Part shown: piece by piece, positions 52,845-60,986 of the stretch | How positions within the stretch are numbered: the first letter of the stretch is position 1 | How the letters are laid out: each line of letters begins with the position of its first letter | Assembly: GCA_030752605.1 (NCBI GenBank) | Contig: JASMDX010000021.1 | Location: 4,700 to 68,699, forward strand | Reading direction: 5' to 3' | DNA length: 64,000 nucleotides | Source of the DNA: GCA-2731375 sp002731375 | GTDB taxonomy: Bacteria > Pseudomonadota > Alphaproteobacteria > GCA-2731375 | Notes under the pieces: model-generated | What the model saw: only the letters and a program-made list of their open reading frames with translations | Told to the model about the DNA's origin: nothing | Databases searched by the model: none | Translations under genes and position numbers: made by a program

Positions 52845-52942
52845 GCCCGCCACCTCTACGAAACCCCTTGCATTTCCTCGCCCCGACCGTATCGGGATCA
52901 GCCCACAATAACAACCAGGGGCCGGACCGGGGTTCACCCGCC

Positions 52943-53110
52943 TTAAGTCCAGCGCACGGTATCTTGCTGATCCTCGGCGCTGAGCAGCGTTGTGGTGTAG
53001 ACATAGGTGTCATCGCACAGATCGTAACGGCGGGAAAGTTGACGGCGCACCTCGGCCTCGCGCAGACAATTGATAGTATGTTCCGGTGTTTTTAGTTTTC
53101 CTTGGCTCAT
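52943..53110 (-). CDS. Small conserved-looking protein (55 aa)
   Basis: ATG 53110 follows a clean GGAGG with 6-nt spacing and opens a 55-codon frame (MSQGKLKTPEHTINCLREAE, RRQLSRRYDLCDDTYVYTTT) that ends at TAA 52943-52945. The peptide is charged with two cysteines and no membrane segment. I do not recognise the family. The strong ribosome site and the absence of rival frames argue for a real gene. It lies upstream of the enoyl-CoA hydratase, in the same direction. Confidence 0.6.
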   Translation of the reverse strand: MSQGKLKTPEHTINCLREAEVRRQLSRRYDLCDDTYVYTTTLLSAEDQQDTVRWT

Positions 53111-53547
53111 AAATTCCTCCAAATCTGAGGTTCATAGCAAGCTAAAATCTCTCGCCCTAATCGGACCACTTCTACCAGAGCAGGCCAACTAAACGGCAAG
53201 TGTGAGGAAAGCTATGAATATCCATGACAGTATTTTCATGCGGCGTTCCTTTTACTAATTAGTTACAGGTACAAAACCTTAACGCTATTTCATTGATATA
53301 GCGTATGCTCGCCGTAACCATAAACCTTGCAAGAATTTCATGTAGAATTGATCAACTTATATGGAATATAAGCCGCATAATTGCACCGGCCCTTCCGCAT
53401 GAGCGCGCCCATTATCCGAGAATTATGGACACGGTTTTGAATATGGTTTTTAGATACGGGAGCTTCACAAGCCATGGTCGCGCCGCTATCCTTGCATCAT
53501 GGACAAACCCGATGAAAGCGCTTGTCGCGGGGATGGGGAAACAAAGC
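53111..53547. other. Intergenic region with a 7-bp hairpin before the ferredoxin gene
   Basis: This 437-bp gap lies between the divergent small gene and the ferredoxin. ACGCTAT (53282-53288) and ATAGCGT (53298-53304) make a perfect 7-bp inverted repeat with a 9-nt spacer, a possible operator or hairpin. A 14-codon frame at 53214 (MNIHDSIFMRRSFY) follows GAGGAAAGCT but is too short to trust. A+T content is higher than in the genes around it. No terminator or RNA gene is seen. Confidence 0.45.
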
Positions 53548-53745
53548 ATGCGGGTCAGAGTAATCACGGACAAATGTGAAGGGCATAATCGCTGTTGTGC
53601 CTTAGCGCCGGAATTGTTTGACGCGGATGACTATGGCATCGCCACGGCGCTGAACGATGGCGCGGTTCCGCCGGAACTTGAGGCGCAGGCAAGGCTGGCG
53701 GTGGAAAACTGCCCGGAATACGCTATCGAGATCTTCGACAAATAA
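53548..53745 (+). CDS. 3Fe-4S ferredoxin, P450 partner
   Basis: A 65-aa ferredoxin. The cluster motif is C10, C16 and C55 in KCEGHNRC and ENCPEY, with H13 in place of the fourth Cys, which gives the [3Fe-4S] form typical of P450-linked ferredoxins. ATG 53548 fits the family; the 81-codon upstream extension does not. It is 36 nt ahead of the P450 gene and so its likely electron donor. No ferredoxin reductase is seen in the window. Confidence 0.92.
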   Translation: MRVRVITDKCEGHNRCCALAPELFDADDYGIATALNDGAVPPELEAQARLAVENCPEYAIEIFDK

Positions 53746-53780
53746 GACACATTGGGGGAAACTGGGGGACAATTGGGATC

Positions 53781-54992
53781 ATGACGAAAATTCCGCCCGT
53801 CACGGACTGGGCCACGGACTATGATTTTTTCGATCCGGACTATATCAAGGATCCGGCCCCGGTCTGGAAGGAGCTGCGCGGCAAATGCCCCATCGCCCAT
53901 ACGGAGCGCTGGGGCGGTTCCTGGATGCCAACAAGCTATGAGAACATGCAGGCCTTTGTCCGCATGGTACCCGAGTTGTCATCTCGCAATGTGATGCTGG
54001 TCAGTCCGCCCAAGAGCGATGAATTCGATGCCGAGCTGGCGGAATACGGCAGTTCCGCCCCACCCATCACCTCCGACCCGCCCGAACATATCCCCATGCG
54101 GCGGCTAATCCTGCCCCTGTTTACACCGAAAGCGGTGGCGGATTACCGCCCCTTCACCGAACAGCTTTGCCATGACCTGATCGATGGCTTTATCGATCAA
54201 GGTAGCTGCGACGCCGCTCTGGACTACGCGGTTCATATTCCCGCCAAGACCATCGCCTATATCATCGGCGTGGACGGCAACCGTACGGACGAGTTCGTCG
54301 GTTGGGTCCGTGGTTTGGTGGAACAGGGCATGCAGGACCCCGTTAAACTGAAGCATTACCGCCATATTATCCGCGATTTCTTCGCTGAGTTGGTCGACGC
54401 ACGCAAGGCCAACCCCAAGGATGATTTGATCTCCAACCTTTTGAGCCAGGAAATCAACGGCCAGCCAATCGCGCGCAAGGCCGTCATCGCCATGTGTGAT
54501 CTGTTGCTGGTCGCGGGCATTGATACGACGTGGAGTTCCATCGGCTCGGCCCTGTGGCATTTTGCCATGAACCCTGACGACCGCCTGCGCATGGCCGCGG
54601 AGCCGGATCTGTTTCCTACCGCCATTGAGGAGCTGCTACGTTTTTATTCCCCTGTGACCATGGCTCGGGTCGCGACGGAGGAGATTGAGGTTGGCGATGT
54701 CAGCTTCAAGCCAGGCGACAAAGTGGTGTTGAACTTCCCTGCCGCCAACCGCGATCCAGCGGTGTTCGAGGATGCGGACAAGGTGGTATTGGATAGACAG
54801 AGGAACCGCCACATCGCCTTTGGTATCGGCCCACACCGGTGTGCGGGTTCGAACCTGGCCCGAATGGAGATGGAGCTGGCGCTGCGGATCTGGTTTGAAC
54901 GCATCCCGGAATTCAAATTGACCGATCCAGACGCGGTCACTTGGGCCGGCGGTCAGGTCCGTGGCCCGAGGCATCTGCCCTTTAGATTCTAG
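53781..54992 (+). CDS. Cytochrome P450
   Basis: A 403-aa bacterial class I P450 (soluble). The I-helix motif is LLVAGIDTTWSSIG near 240-253, the EELLRF segment is the K-helix ExxR near 282, and the heme loop is FGIGPHRCAGSNLARME with the axial thiolate C354. The conserved acid-alcohol pair is Asp-Thr in the I-helix (GIDTT). The preceding 3Fe-4S ferredoxin fits as partner. Substrate cannot be predicted. Confidence 0.95.
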   Translation: MTKIPPVTDWATDYDFFDPDYIKDPAPVWKELRGKCPIAHTERWGGSWMPTSYENMQAFVRMVPELSSRNVMLVSPPKSDEFDAELAEYGSSAPPITSDPPEHIPMRRLILPLFTPKAVADYRPFTEQLCHDLIDGFIDQGSCDAALDYAVHIPAKTIAYIIGVDGNRTDEFVGWVRGLVEQGMQDPVKLKHYRHIIRDFFAELVDARKANPKDDLISNLLSQEINGQPIARKAVIAMCDLLLVAGIDTTWSSIGSALWHFAMNPDDRLRMAAEPDLFPTAIEELLRFYSPVTMARVATEEIEVGDVSFKPGDKVVLNFPAANRDPAVFEDADKVVLDRQRNRHIAFGIGPHRCAGSNLARMEMELALRIWFERIPEFKLTDPDAVTWAGGQVRGPRHLPFRF

Positions 54993-55018
54993 GGTATTTC
55001 CAACTTCAGTGGGGCATC

Positions 55019-55091
55019 ACCGGCCCTTTCCCTCGCCCAGTCACCCAGTGAGTATAGTCCCGTAGGCAGCCAGGCGGGGGAAAGGGCCGGT
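55019..55091. repeat. Large imperfect inverted repeat, 19-nt arms
   Basis: The arms at 55019-55037 (ACCGGCCCTTTCCCTCGCC) and 55073-55091 pair at 18 of 19 positions across a 35-nt loop. It sits between the convergent P450 and PEP mutase-family genes. It is much longer than a usual terminator stem and lacks a T-run, though a bidirectional terminator or a small repeat element are possible. Confidence 0.6.
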
Positions 55092-55110
55092 CCAGCACAT
55101 TGAAAATAGC

Positions 55111-55995
55111 CTAGGTTTCAGACCTAGGCTCTAGCGCCCGCGCTTCGATCTCGTTCCATTCAGACAAGCCCATCAGTTCGCTAAGGTCCTCCAGGGACAT
55201 CATGGCGCGTTCGCTGGCCTGACCCAGATGGCCGTTGGCCAGCAGGTCACCATAGACCGCCATTTGTGCCTGCAACGCCACGCCCATGCCGGTCAGAGCA
55301 TAGAGTACCAGTTTGACGCCTATTTCATCGAATTCGTCGCGGCTCAACATGCTTTCGGGCCATTCCGCGACACCGCCAACCATGGCCAGGGGACCGTTGA
55401 TTTCGGCGCAGACCCGGCGCAACTCTTCCATCGCGAACGGTTCCGCAATCATGGCCATATCGGCGCCGACCTCGAAATAGGCGTTCAGACGCCGGATCAC
55501 ATCATCGACGCCGTGTTCTGCCTTGGCATCGGTGCGGGCGATAATGACAAAATCAGGATCTTGCCGGGCCGCCGTGGCGGCATTCAGGCGGGCCACCATT
55601 TCCTCCAGCGGGACGACGCGGCGCCCGGCCATGCCGCCGCAACGTTTCGGCAGGGCTTGATCCTCGATATGGATGCCGGCGATACCAGCGCGCTCGAAAT
55701 CCCGCACGGTGCGGTGAATATTGGTCATGCCGCCATAGCCAGTATCAGCATCGGCGATTACCGGGACCGGCACGGCATTGGCGATATTGGCGGCATGAGT
55801 AACGATCTCGGCCTGGCTGGCGAGGCCAATGTCCGGCATGCCCAGAATTGATGCCTCCATGCCAAAGCCAGTGAGATATACCGCGCCATGGCCCAGCGCA
55901 TGCGCAACCCGGGCCGAGGCGCCGTCATAGGCGCCGGGTATCTGCAATGTACCAGGGACAGCAAGCAATTGGTGTAGCTGCGTGGTCGGTTTCAT
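55111..55995 (-). CDS. Isocitrate lyase/PEP mutase-superfamily enzyme
   Basis: A 294-aa barrel enzyme of the PEP mutase/2-methylisocitrate lyase/oxaloacetate decarboxylase family. PVPVIADADTGYGGMTNIHR near 76-95 carries the Mg-binding Asp, and EDQALPKRCGGMAGRRVVP near 117-135 carries the KRCG loop with its catalytic Cys. IARTDAKAEHGVDDVIRR follows. Reactions in the family cleave or form C-C or P-C bonds on 2-oxo acids; the exact one is not readable. An 11-bp palindrome lies about 70 bp upstream. Confidence 0.88.
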   Translation of the reverse strand: MKPTTQLHQLLAVPGTLQIPGAYDGASARVAHALGHGAVYLTGFGMEASILGMPDIGLASQAEIVTHAANIANAVPVPVIADADTGYGGMTNIHRTVRDFERAGIAGIHIEDQALPKRCGGMAGRRVVPLEEMVARLNAATAARQDPDFVIIARTDAKAEHGVDDVIRRLNAYFEVGADMAMIAEPFAMEELRRVCAEINGPLAMVGGVAEWPESMLSRDEFDEIGVKLVLYALTGMGVALQAQMAVYGDLLANGHLGQASERAMMSLEDLSELMGLSEWNEIEARALEPRSET

Positions 55996-56065
55996 ACCGT
56001 CGAACCCTTTCTAGAAATTTGGCTAGAAATTCATTCCACCTGCCGATAATTCAAGTGGACGCAGG

Positions 56066-56092
56066 AATTATTGACTGGAATAGTCAATAATT
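56066..56092. promoter_or_regulatory. Perfect 11-bp inverted repeat upstream of PEP mutase-family gene
   Basis: AATTATTGACT (56066-56076) and AGTCAATAATT (56082-56092) are exact complements with a 5-bp spacer. The position, about 71-97 bp upstream of the start at 55995 and in the gap behind the MFS gene, suits an operator for a dimeric regulator. A hairpin at the end of the MFS message is the alternative. Confidence 0.5.
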
Positions 56093-56165
56093 ACCAGGAC
56101 TAGCGCCATTGAGGCGCGCAGCCTCAGGAATGAATTTTTGGGGCGCTTGAACGCAATTTGAGAGG

Positions 56166-57401
56166 TCACGCCCGGGGCGGGCAGTCGCGGACGCGCGTAT
56201 AGATCAGGAACGTCAACACGGCCATGACGGAAATAAAGCCAAACGCCACCCGGTAGCCATCCGGACTGGCCCCGCCGGCGGCGGTGACCGCCACTCTGCC
56301 TATCAGGCCGCCAACGGCCATCTGCATCGCCGCGATGGCAATCATGATGCCCGTGTTGACCGTGGTCAGGCCGCGCCCGATCAAATGATCCGGCACCATG
56401 GCCCGGCCATGGGCCAGCAGGACAGTAGGAAAACCGCAGACTAGCCCCAACAGCGCCAGCAATACGGTCACCGTGGTCAGGCTTGGCGCCTCCAGCAATG
56501 CCAGCGTGCCCATAATCATGGTGATGGAAGCGGCACCGCCCAGAACCAGATACTTCAGGGTATTGAAAACACGGGAGGCCTGGCCATACAGGAAATGCCC
56601 GGCGACGCCCGAAAACGCCATGAAAATTAGTACACCGCCACGTTCGGTTTCATTCAGGCCATGCATGTCATTCAAATACGGCCCGCCCCAGATGCCCAAA
56701 AGGGTGTTACCCGCCGACAGCGCGATCCCGCCCGAGGTAATGACCAGAATGCCCGGCGTGCGCATCACCGCCCAGGAACCGGCCAGCACGGCACGCAGGT
56801 TCTCCTGGCGCTCCGGCTTGGCCTTGGCATCCACGCCGGGAGGTTAATCGCGCAAGGTTACGACGGCCAGCAGGGCAAAAGCGGTCATGATGATGCCTAT
56901 CCAGAGAAAACTATCACGCCAGCCGATGGTGGTAACCAGAAATGCCAGGGGAATGGTGGCCAGAAAGGTCCCCAGCATGGAAAAGCTGTTCAAGGTAGAG
57001 CCGATGGGGGTAAAGCGGCTGGCTGGGTAAAAGCGCGCGACGATCAAAAAGGCGCCAGAGAATATTCCGGCGCAACCACCCCCCATCATAACCCGGGCCA
57101 GCAACATCACCGGCCCCGACGGCGATAGCGCAAACAACAAGGTGCCCAGTACAGTGACCAGAAACAGGGCGCAGATCGTAAGGTGGGGACCGAAACGGTC
57201 CAGCATCAGGCCGGTCGGTATCTGCAACAGCGCATAACTGAGAAAAAAGGCCGAGGCGATGGCGCCCAGCATCGCCGGCGTCAGGCCAAGATCGGCCGCC
57301 AGCTCTGGCGCCAAAACGCCCATGGAAGAGCGAACAAAGATATTGGCAAGACCCAGGCCATAAAGCGCCGCCATCATCGGCAACACAATGAGTACTCTCA
57401 C
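56166..57401 (-). pseudogene. MFS transporter split by an in-frame TAA
   Basis: One 412-codon frame reads from MRVLIVLPMMAALYGLGLAN through six membrane segments to VVTLRD, hits TAA at 56844-56846, then continues in the same frame with PPGVDAKAKPERQE and six more membrane segments to 56166. The stop is in the usual cytoplasmic loop between the two halves of a 12-segment major facilitator. An in-frame GTG at 56834 could start the second half, but its upstream sequence (CCTCCCGGC) is not a ribosome site. Either a nonsense pseudogene or, less likely, two half-transporters. Substrate unknown. Confidence 0.78.
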
Positions 57402-57542
57402 CGCGGATCCTTGGCTGGGTCAATGGGCTGGGTTCGGGCGGGATAAATGGCGCACGCGACACAAAGAACACGAAACAAATTGGGCAGTCCCAGGCAATAT
57501 TGGTAAACGGTCCCCCAATTTTCGCGGAAGGTGAAGCCCGCA

Positions 57543-58679
57543 TCAATCAGTGATTTCGTCCCACAGTTCCTTGGCTTTCTTGAAAAAGCCTTCACTTTCA
57601 GGGCTGGTGCCGCCATCGCCCAGAGAGGCCTGAAACTGCGCCAATAGATCCCGTTGTTCCTTAGATAGATTGACCGGGGTCTCAACCATAGTCTGGACGT
57701 ACATATCGCCCTGGCCGCGCCCACGCATATGGGGCATGCCCTTGCTGCGCAGGCGGAACTGCCGGCCTGTCTGGGTGCCTTCAGGCAAGGAAACGGCGAC
57801 CCGACCGCCATCCAGCGTGGGTACGTCGATATCACCGCCCAGGGCGGCGGTGGTCATGGCGATGGGTACCCGGCAATAGATATTGGCACCGTCGCGCTGG
57901 AACACTTCGTGGGCCAGCAGGGAAAGAAAAATATACAGATCACCCGACGGGCCGCCGCGCAGTCCAGCCTCGCCCTCGCCGCTGAGGCGAATGCGGGTGC
58001 CGTCTTCCACTCCCTTGGGGATATTGACGGAGAGGGTTTTGTCCTTTTCCACCCGGCCGGCACCCGAACAGCTTTTGCAGGGGTGGGCGATAACCCGGCC
58101 CACACCGCCGCAATTGGGGCAAGTCCTCTCGATGGTGAAAAAGCCCGACTGGGCCCGTACCTTGCCATGGCCCTGACAGGTGGCGCAGGTACTGGGTTGC
58201 GAGCCCGCCTCCGCCCCTGTGCCCTCGCAGCCATCGCAGACTGAGATGGTGGGAATGGTGATCTTGGCGGCCTTGCCTCTGAAGGCTTCCTCCAACGTGA
58301 TGTCCATGTTGTAGCGCAAATCGGCGCCGCGATTGTTGCCGCCGCGTTGTTGCCGGCCACCGCCGCCGCCCATGAATTCGCCGAACAGATCGTCGAAAAC
58401 ATCGGCGAACGAGGAGCCGAAACCGCCTTCAAAACCGCCGCCGCCAGCCCCGCCCTGAAAGGCGGCGTGGCCAAATCGATCATAGGCATCGCGCTTTTCC
58501 TCGTCGGAGAGGATATCGTAGGCTTGGGAAATTTCCTTGAACTTGGCCTCGGCCTCGGCATCGCCCTGATTACGGTCTGGATGATATTTCATGGCCAGCT
58601 TGCGGTAGGCTTTTTTCAAATCGCCTTCGCTGGCCTGGCGGTCAACGCCAAGCAGCTCGTAAAAATCCTGTTCAGCCAC
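57543..58679 (-). CDS. dnaJ: Chaperone DnaJ
   Basis: The 378-aa Hsp40 co-chaperone that stimulates DnaK ATPase and delivers unfolded protein. The start codon is GTG 58679. The J domain (1-70) has KYHPDRNQGD with the HPD triplet. A Gly/Phe-rich region follows (about 75-125), then four zinc-finger CxxCxGxG repeats (CDGCEGTG, CATCQGHG, CPNCGGVG, CKSCSGAG) and the C-terminal substrate domains. It is 116 nt downstream of dnaK, with a hairpin between. Confidence 0.97.
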   Translation of the reverse strand: MAEQDFYELLGVDRQASEGDLKKAYRKLAMKYHPDRNQGDAEAEAKFKEISQAYDILSDEEKRDAYDRFGHAAFQGGAGGGGFEGGFGSSFADVFDDLFGEFMGGGGGRQQRGGNNRGADLRYNMDITLEEAFRGKAAKITIPTISVCDGCEGTGAEAGSQPSTCATCQGHGKVRAQSGFFTIERTCPNCGGVGRVIAHPCKSCSGAGRVEKDKTLSVNIPKGVEDGTRIRLSGEGEAGLRGGPSGDLYIFLSLLAHEVFQRDGANIYCRVPIAMTTAALGGDIDVPTLDGGRVAVSLPEGTQTGRQFRLRSKGMPHMRGRGQGDMYVQTMVETPVNLSKEQRDLLAQFQASLGDGGTSPESEGFFKKAKELWDEITD

Positions 58680-58729
58680 GCCTTCGGCCTCCCAAGCCGC
58701 GATTTACACATGTATACTGATACAGCGAA

Positions 58730-58755
58730 ACGCGGCCCCATTTCCGGGACCGCGT
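58730..58755 (-). terminator. Hairpin between dnaK and dnaJ
   Basis: ACGCGGTCCC and GGGGCCGCGT (minus-strand reading; 58755-58746 and 58739-58730) form a 10-bp stem with one mismatch and a 6-nt loop, followed by a short T stretch. It can act as a partial terminator or RNA processing site that lowers dnaJ expression relative to dnaK. Confidence 0.45.
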
Positions 58756-58795
58756 CCAATCGCCACCTAGATAGGTTGACATCCGGCCAACCTAA

Positions 58796-60736
58796 TCAGG
58801 CGGAGGTGCTTTTCTTGTCATCGTCGTCGACTTCTTCAAAGTCCGCATCGACCACGTCATCAGCCTCCGCGCCCTCGGCACCATCCATGCCGGCGGCCTC
58901 TGGGTCGTCACTCTCGGCATCCTGTTGTGCCTGATAGGCCATCTCGCCCAACTTCATGGAAGCCTGCATCAAGATCTCGCTCTTTTCCTTGATGGCCTCA
59001 ATATCGTCGCCTTCCAGGGCCGTGCGTAATTCGACCACGGCGGCCTCGATCGCGGCCTTCTCGTCCTCGGGCACCTTGTCGCCCAGGTCAGTCAGGCTTT
59101 TCTCGGTCGCATGGATCAAGGCATCGGCATGGTTCTTCGTCTCGGCCTCTTCCCGGCGTTTCTGATCATCCTCGGCATGAGACTCGGCGTCGTTCACCAT
59201 GGTCTCGATCTCGTCATCGGACAGACCGCCCGAGGCCTGGATGCGGATCTGCTGCTCCTTGCCCGTCGCCTTGTCCTTGGCCGAAACGTTGACGATACCG
59301 TTGGCATCAATATCAAAAGCCACCTCGATCTGCGGCACGCCGCGCGGCGCGGCGGGAAGACCGACCAGATCAAACTGACCCAACAGCTTGTTATCAGCGG
59401 CCATTTCGCGCTCACCCTGGAAGACCCGGATGGTCACGGCGGACTGGCCGTCTTCCGCCGTAGAGAAGGTTTGCGCCTTCTTGGTGGGGATAGTGGTATT
59501 GCGCTCAATCAGTTTGGAGAACACACCGCCCAGGGTCTCGATCCCCAAGGATAGCGGCGTGACGTCCAGCAACAGCACGTCTTTGACGTCGCCTTGCAGC
59601 ACACCGGCCTGAATGGCAGCGCCCAGTGCCACGACCTCGTCGGGGTTGACGCCCTGGTGCGGATCCCGGCCAAAAAACGTTTTGACAGACTCGATCACCT
59701 TGGGCATCCGCGTCATACCGCCGACCAGCACCACTTCACCGATCTCGCCGGCGCTCATGGCGGCGTCCTTTAACGCGGCCTTTAGCGGCGGCACGGTGCG
59801 TTGGATCAGATCATCAACTAGGGCTTCTAATTTGGCCCGGGTCAGCTTCATGGTCAAATGCTTCGGTCCGCTTGCGTCAGCGGTAATGAAGGGCAGATTG
59901 ACCTCCGTCTGCACCGCCGAGGACAGCTCAATCTTGGATTTCTCCGCCGCTTCCTTCAGACGCTGCAAGGCCAGCTTGTCATCACGCAAGTCAATGCCGT
60001 TTTCTTTCTTAAACTCATCGGCCAGGTAGTCCATGACCACCAGGTCAAAGTCCTCGCCACCGAGGAAGGTATCGCCGTTGGTGGATTTCACCTCGAACAC
60101 ACCGTCGCCGATCTCCAGGATCGAAATATCAAAGGTGCCGCCGCCAAGGTCATAGACCGCGATGGTCTTGCCGTCGGATTGTTTATCCAGGCCATAGGCC
60201 AGGGCCGCCGCCGTGGGCTCGTTGATGATGCGCAGAACTTCCAGGCCGGCAATCTTGCCCGCGTCCTTGGTCGCCTGGCGCTGTGAATCGTTGAAATATG
60301 CCGGCACCGTGATTACGGCCTGATCAACCGTCTCGCCCAGATAGGCTTCCGCCGTTTCCTTCATCTTTTGCAGCACAAAAGCGCTGATCTGGCTGGGCGC
60401 GTATGCCTCGCCCTTGACCGACACCCAGGCATCGCCGTTGTCGGCCTTGGTGATCTCGAAAGGCACGTTCTTGCACATTTCGGTAACCGCCTTGCCATCA
60501 TAATTGCGCCCGATCAGGCGCTTGATGGCAAACAGCGTGCCGTCGGGGTTGGTCACAGCCTGGCGCTTGGCCGGCTGGCCAACCAGCATTTCACCGTCGT
60601 CCCCTTCCGTGAAAGCGACCATGGACGGTGTCGTCCGCGTGCCTTCCGCGTTCTCGACAACCTTGCTGTCACCCCCCTCCATCAATGCGATGCAGGAGTT
60701 GGTGGTACCAAGGTCAATACCGATTACTTTACCCAT
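58796..60736 (-). CDS. dnaK: Chaperone DnaK (Hsp70)
   Basis: A 646-aa Hsp70. ATG 60736 (MGKVIGIDLGTTNSC) has GGAGG 10 nt ahead; the TTG at 60745 is too close to it. Motifs include GIDLGTTNSC at 5-14, AVITVPAYFNDSQRQATKDA near 138-157, DLGGGTFDISIL near 194-205 and VVLVGGMTRMPKV near 333-345. The C-terminus ends in an acidic lid (DVDADFEEVDDDDKK). It is the start of a dnaK-dnaJ heat-shock pair with an RpoH-type promoter upstream. Divergent from the DUF1848 gene. Confidence 0.98.
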   Translation of the reverse strand: MGKVIGIDLGTTNSCIALMEGGDSKVVENAEGTRTTPSMVAFTEGDDGEMLVGQPAKRQAVTNPDGTLFAIKRLIGRNYDGKAVTEMCKNVPFEITKADNGDAWVSVKGEAYAPSQISAFVLQKMKETAEAYLGETVDQAVITVPAYFNDSQRQATKDAGKIAGLEVLRIINEPTAAALAYGLDKQSDGKTIAVYDLGGGTFDISILEIGDGVFEVKSTNGDTFLGGEDFDLVVMDYLADEFKKENGIDLRDDKLALQRLKEAAEKSKIELSSAVQTEVNLPFITADASGPKHLTMKLTRAKLEALVDDLIQRTVPPLKAALKDAAMSAGEIGEVVLVGGMTRMPKVIESVKTFFGRDPHQGVNPDEVVALGAAIQAGVLQGDVKDVLLLDVTPLSLGIETLGGVFSKLIERNTTIPTKKAQTFSTAEDGQSAVTIRVFQGEREMAADNKLLGQFDLVGLPAAPRGVPQIEVAFDIDANGIVNVSAKDKATGKEQQIRIQASGGLSDDEIETMVNDAESHAEDDQKRREEAETKNHADALIHATEKSLTDLGDKVPEDEKAAIEAAVVELRTALEGDDIEAIKEKSEILMQASMKLGEMAYQAQQDAESDDPEAAGMDGAEGAEADDVVDADFEEVDDDDKKSTSA

Positions 60737-60846
60737 TTTGAGCAATCCTCCGTTGGCAGATCAATGGGCGGCCACTTAAGCACCGCCAGGATCCCCGGTT
60801 GTCAATGATTCCCACGCGATGACGAATTGTTTCGCGCATGGCAGGT

Positions 60847-60875
60847 ATATAGGTCCGACATAACCGGCGCGCAAG
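60847..60875 (-). promoter_or_regulatory. RpoH (sigma-32)-type promoter for dnaK
   Basis: On the minus strand CTTG (60875-60872) and CCTATAT (60853-60847) are separated by 18 nt, matching the alphaproteobacterial sigma-32 pattern of CTTG, 17-18 nt, CYTATnT. The -10 part is about 110 bp from the dnaK start, leaving an untranslated leader of about 100 nt. This is the expected heat-shock control of the dnaK-dnaJ unit. Confidence 0.7.
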
Positions 60876-60986
60876 CATGGAAAGGCAGGAAAAACGAACT
60901 GAAACTGTCATTTTTTCAAGATTTTTGATACGAACGCTGGAATCCATCGTATTTCAGTCCGATGTGCAGCTTCAGATGGTGACGTC

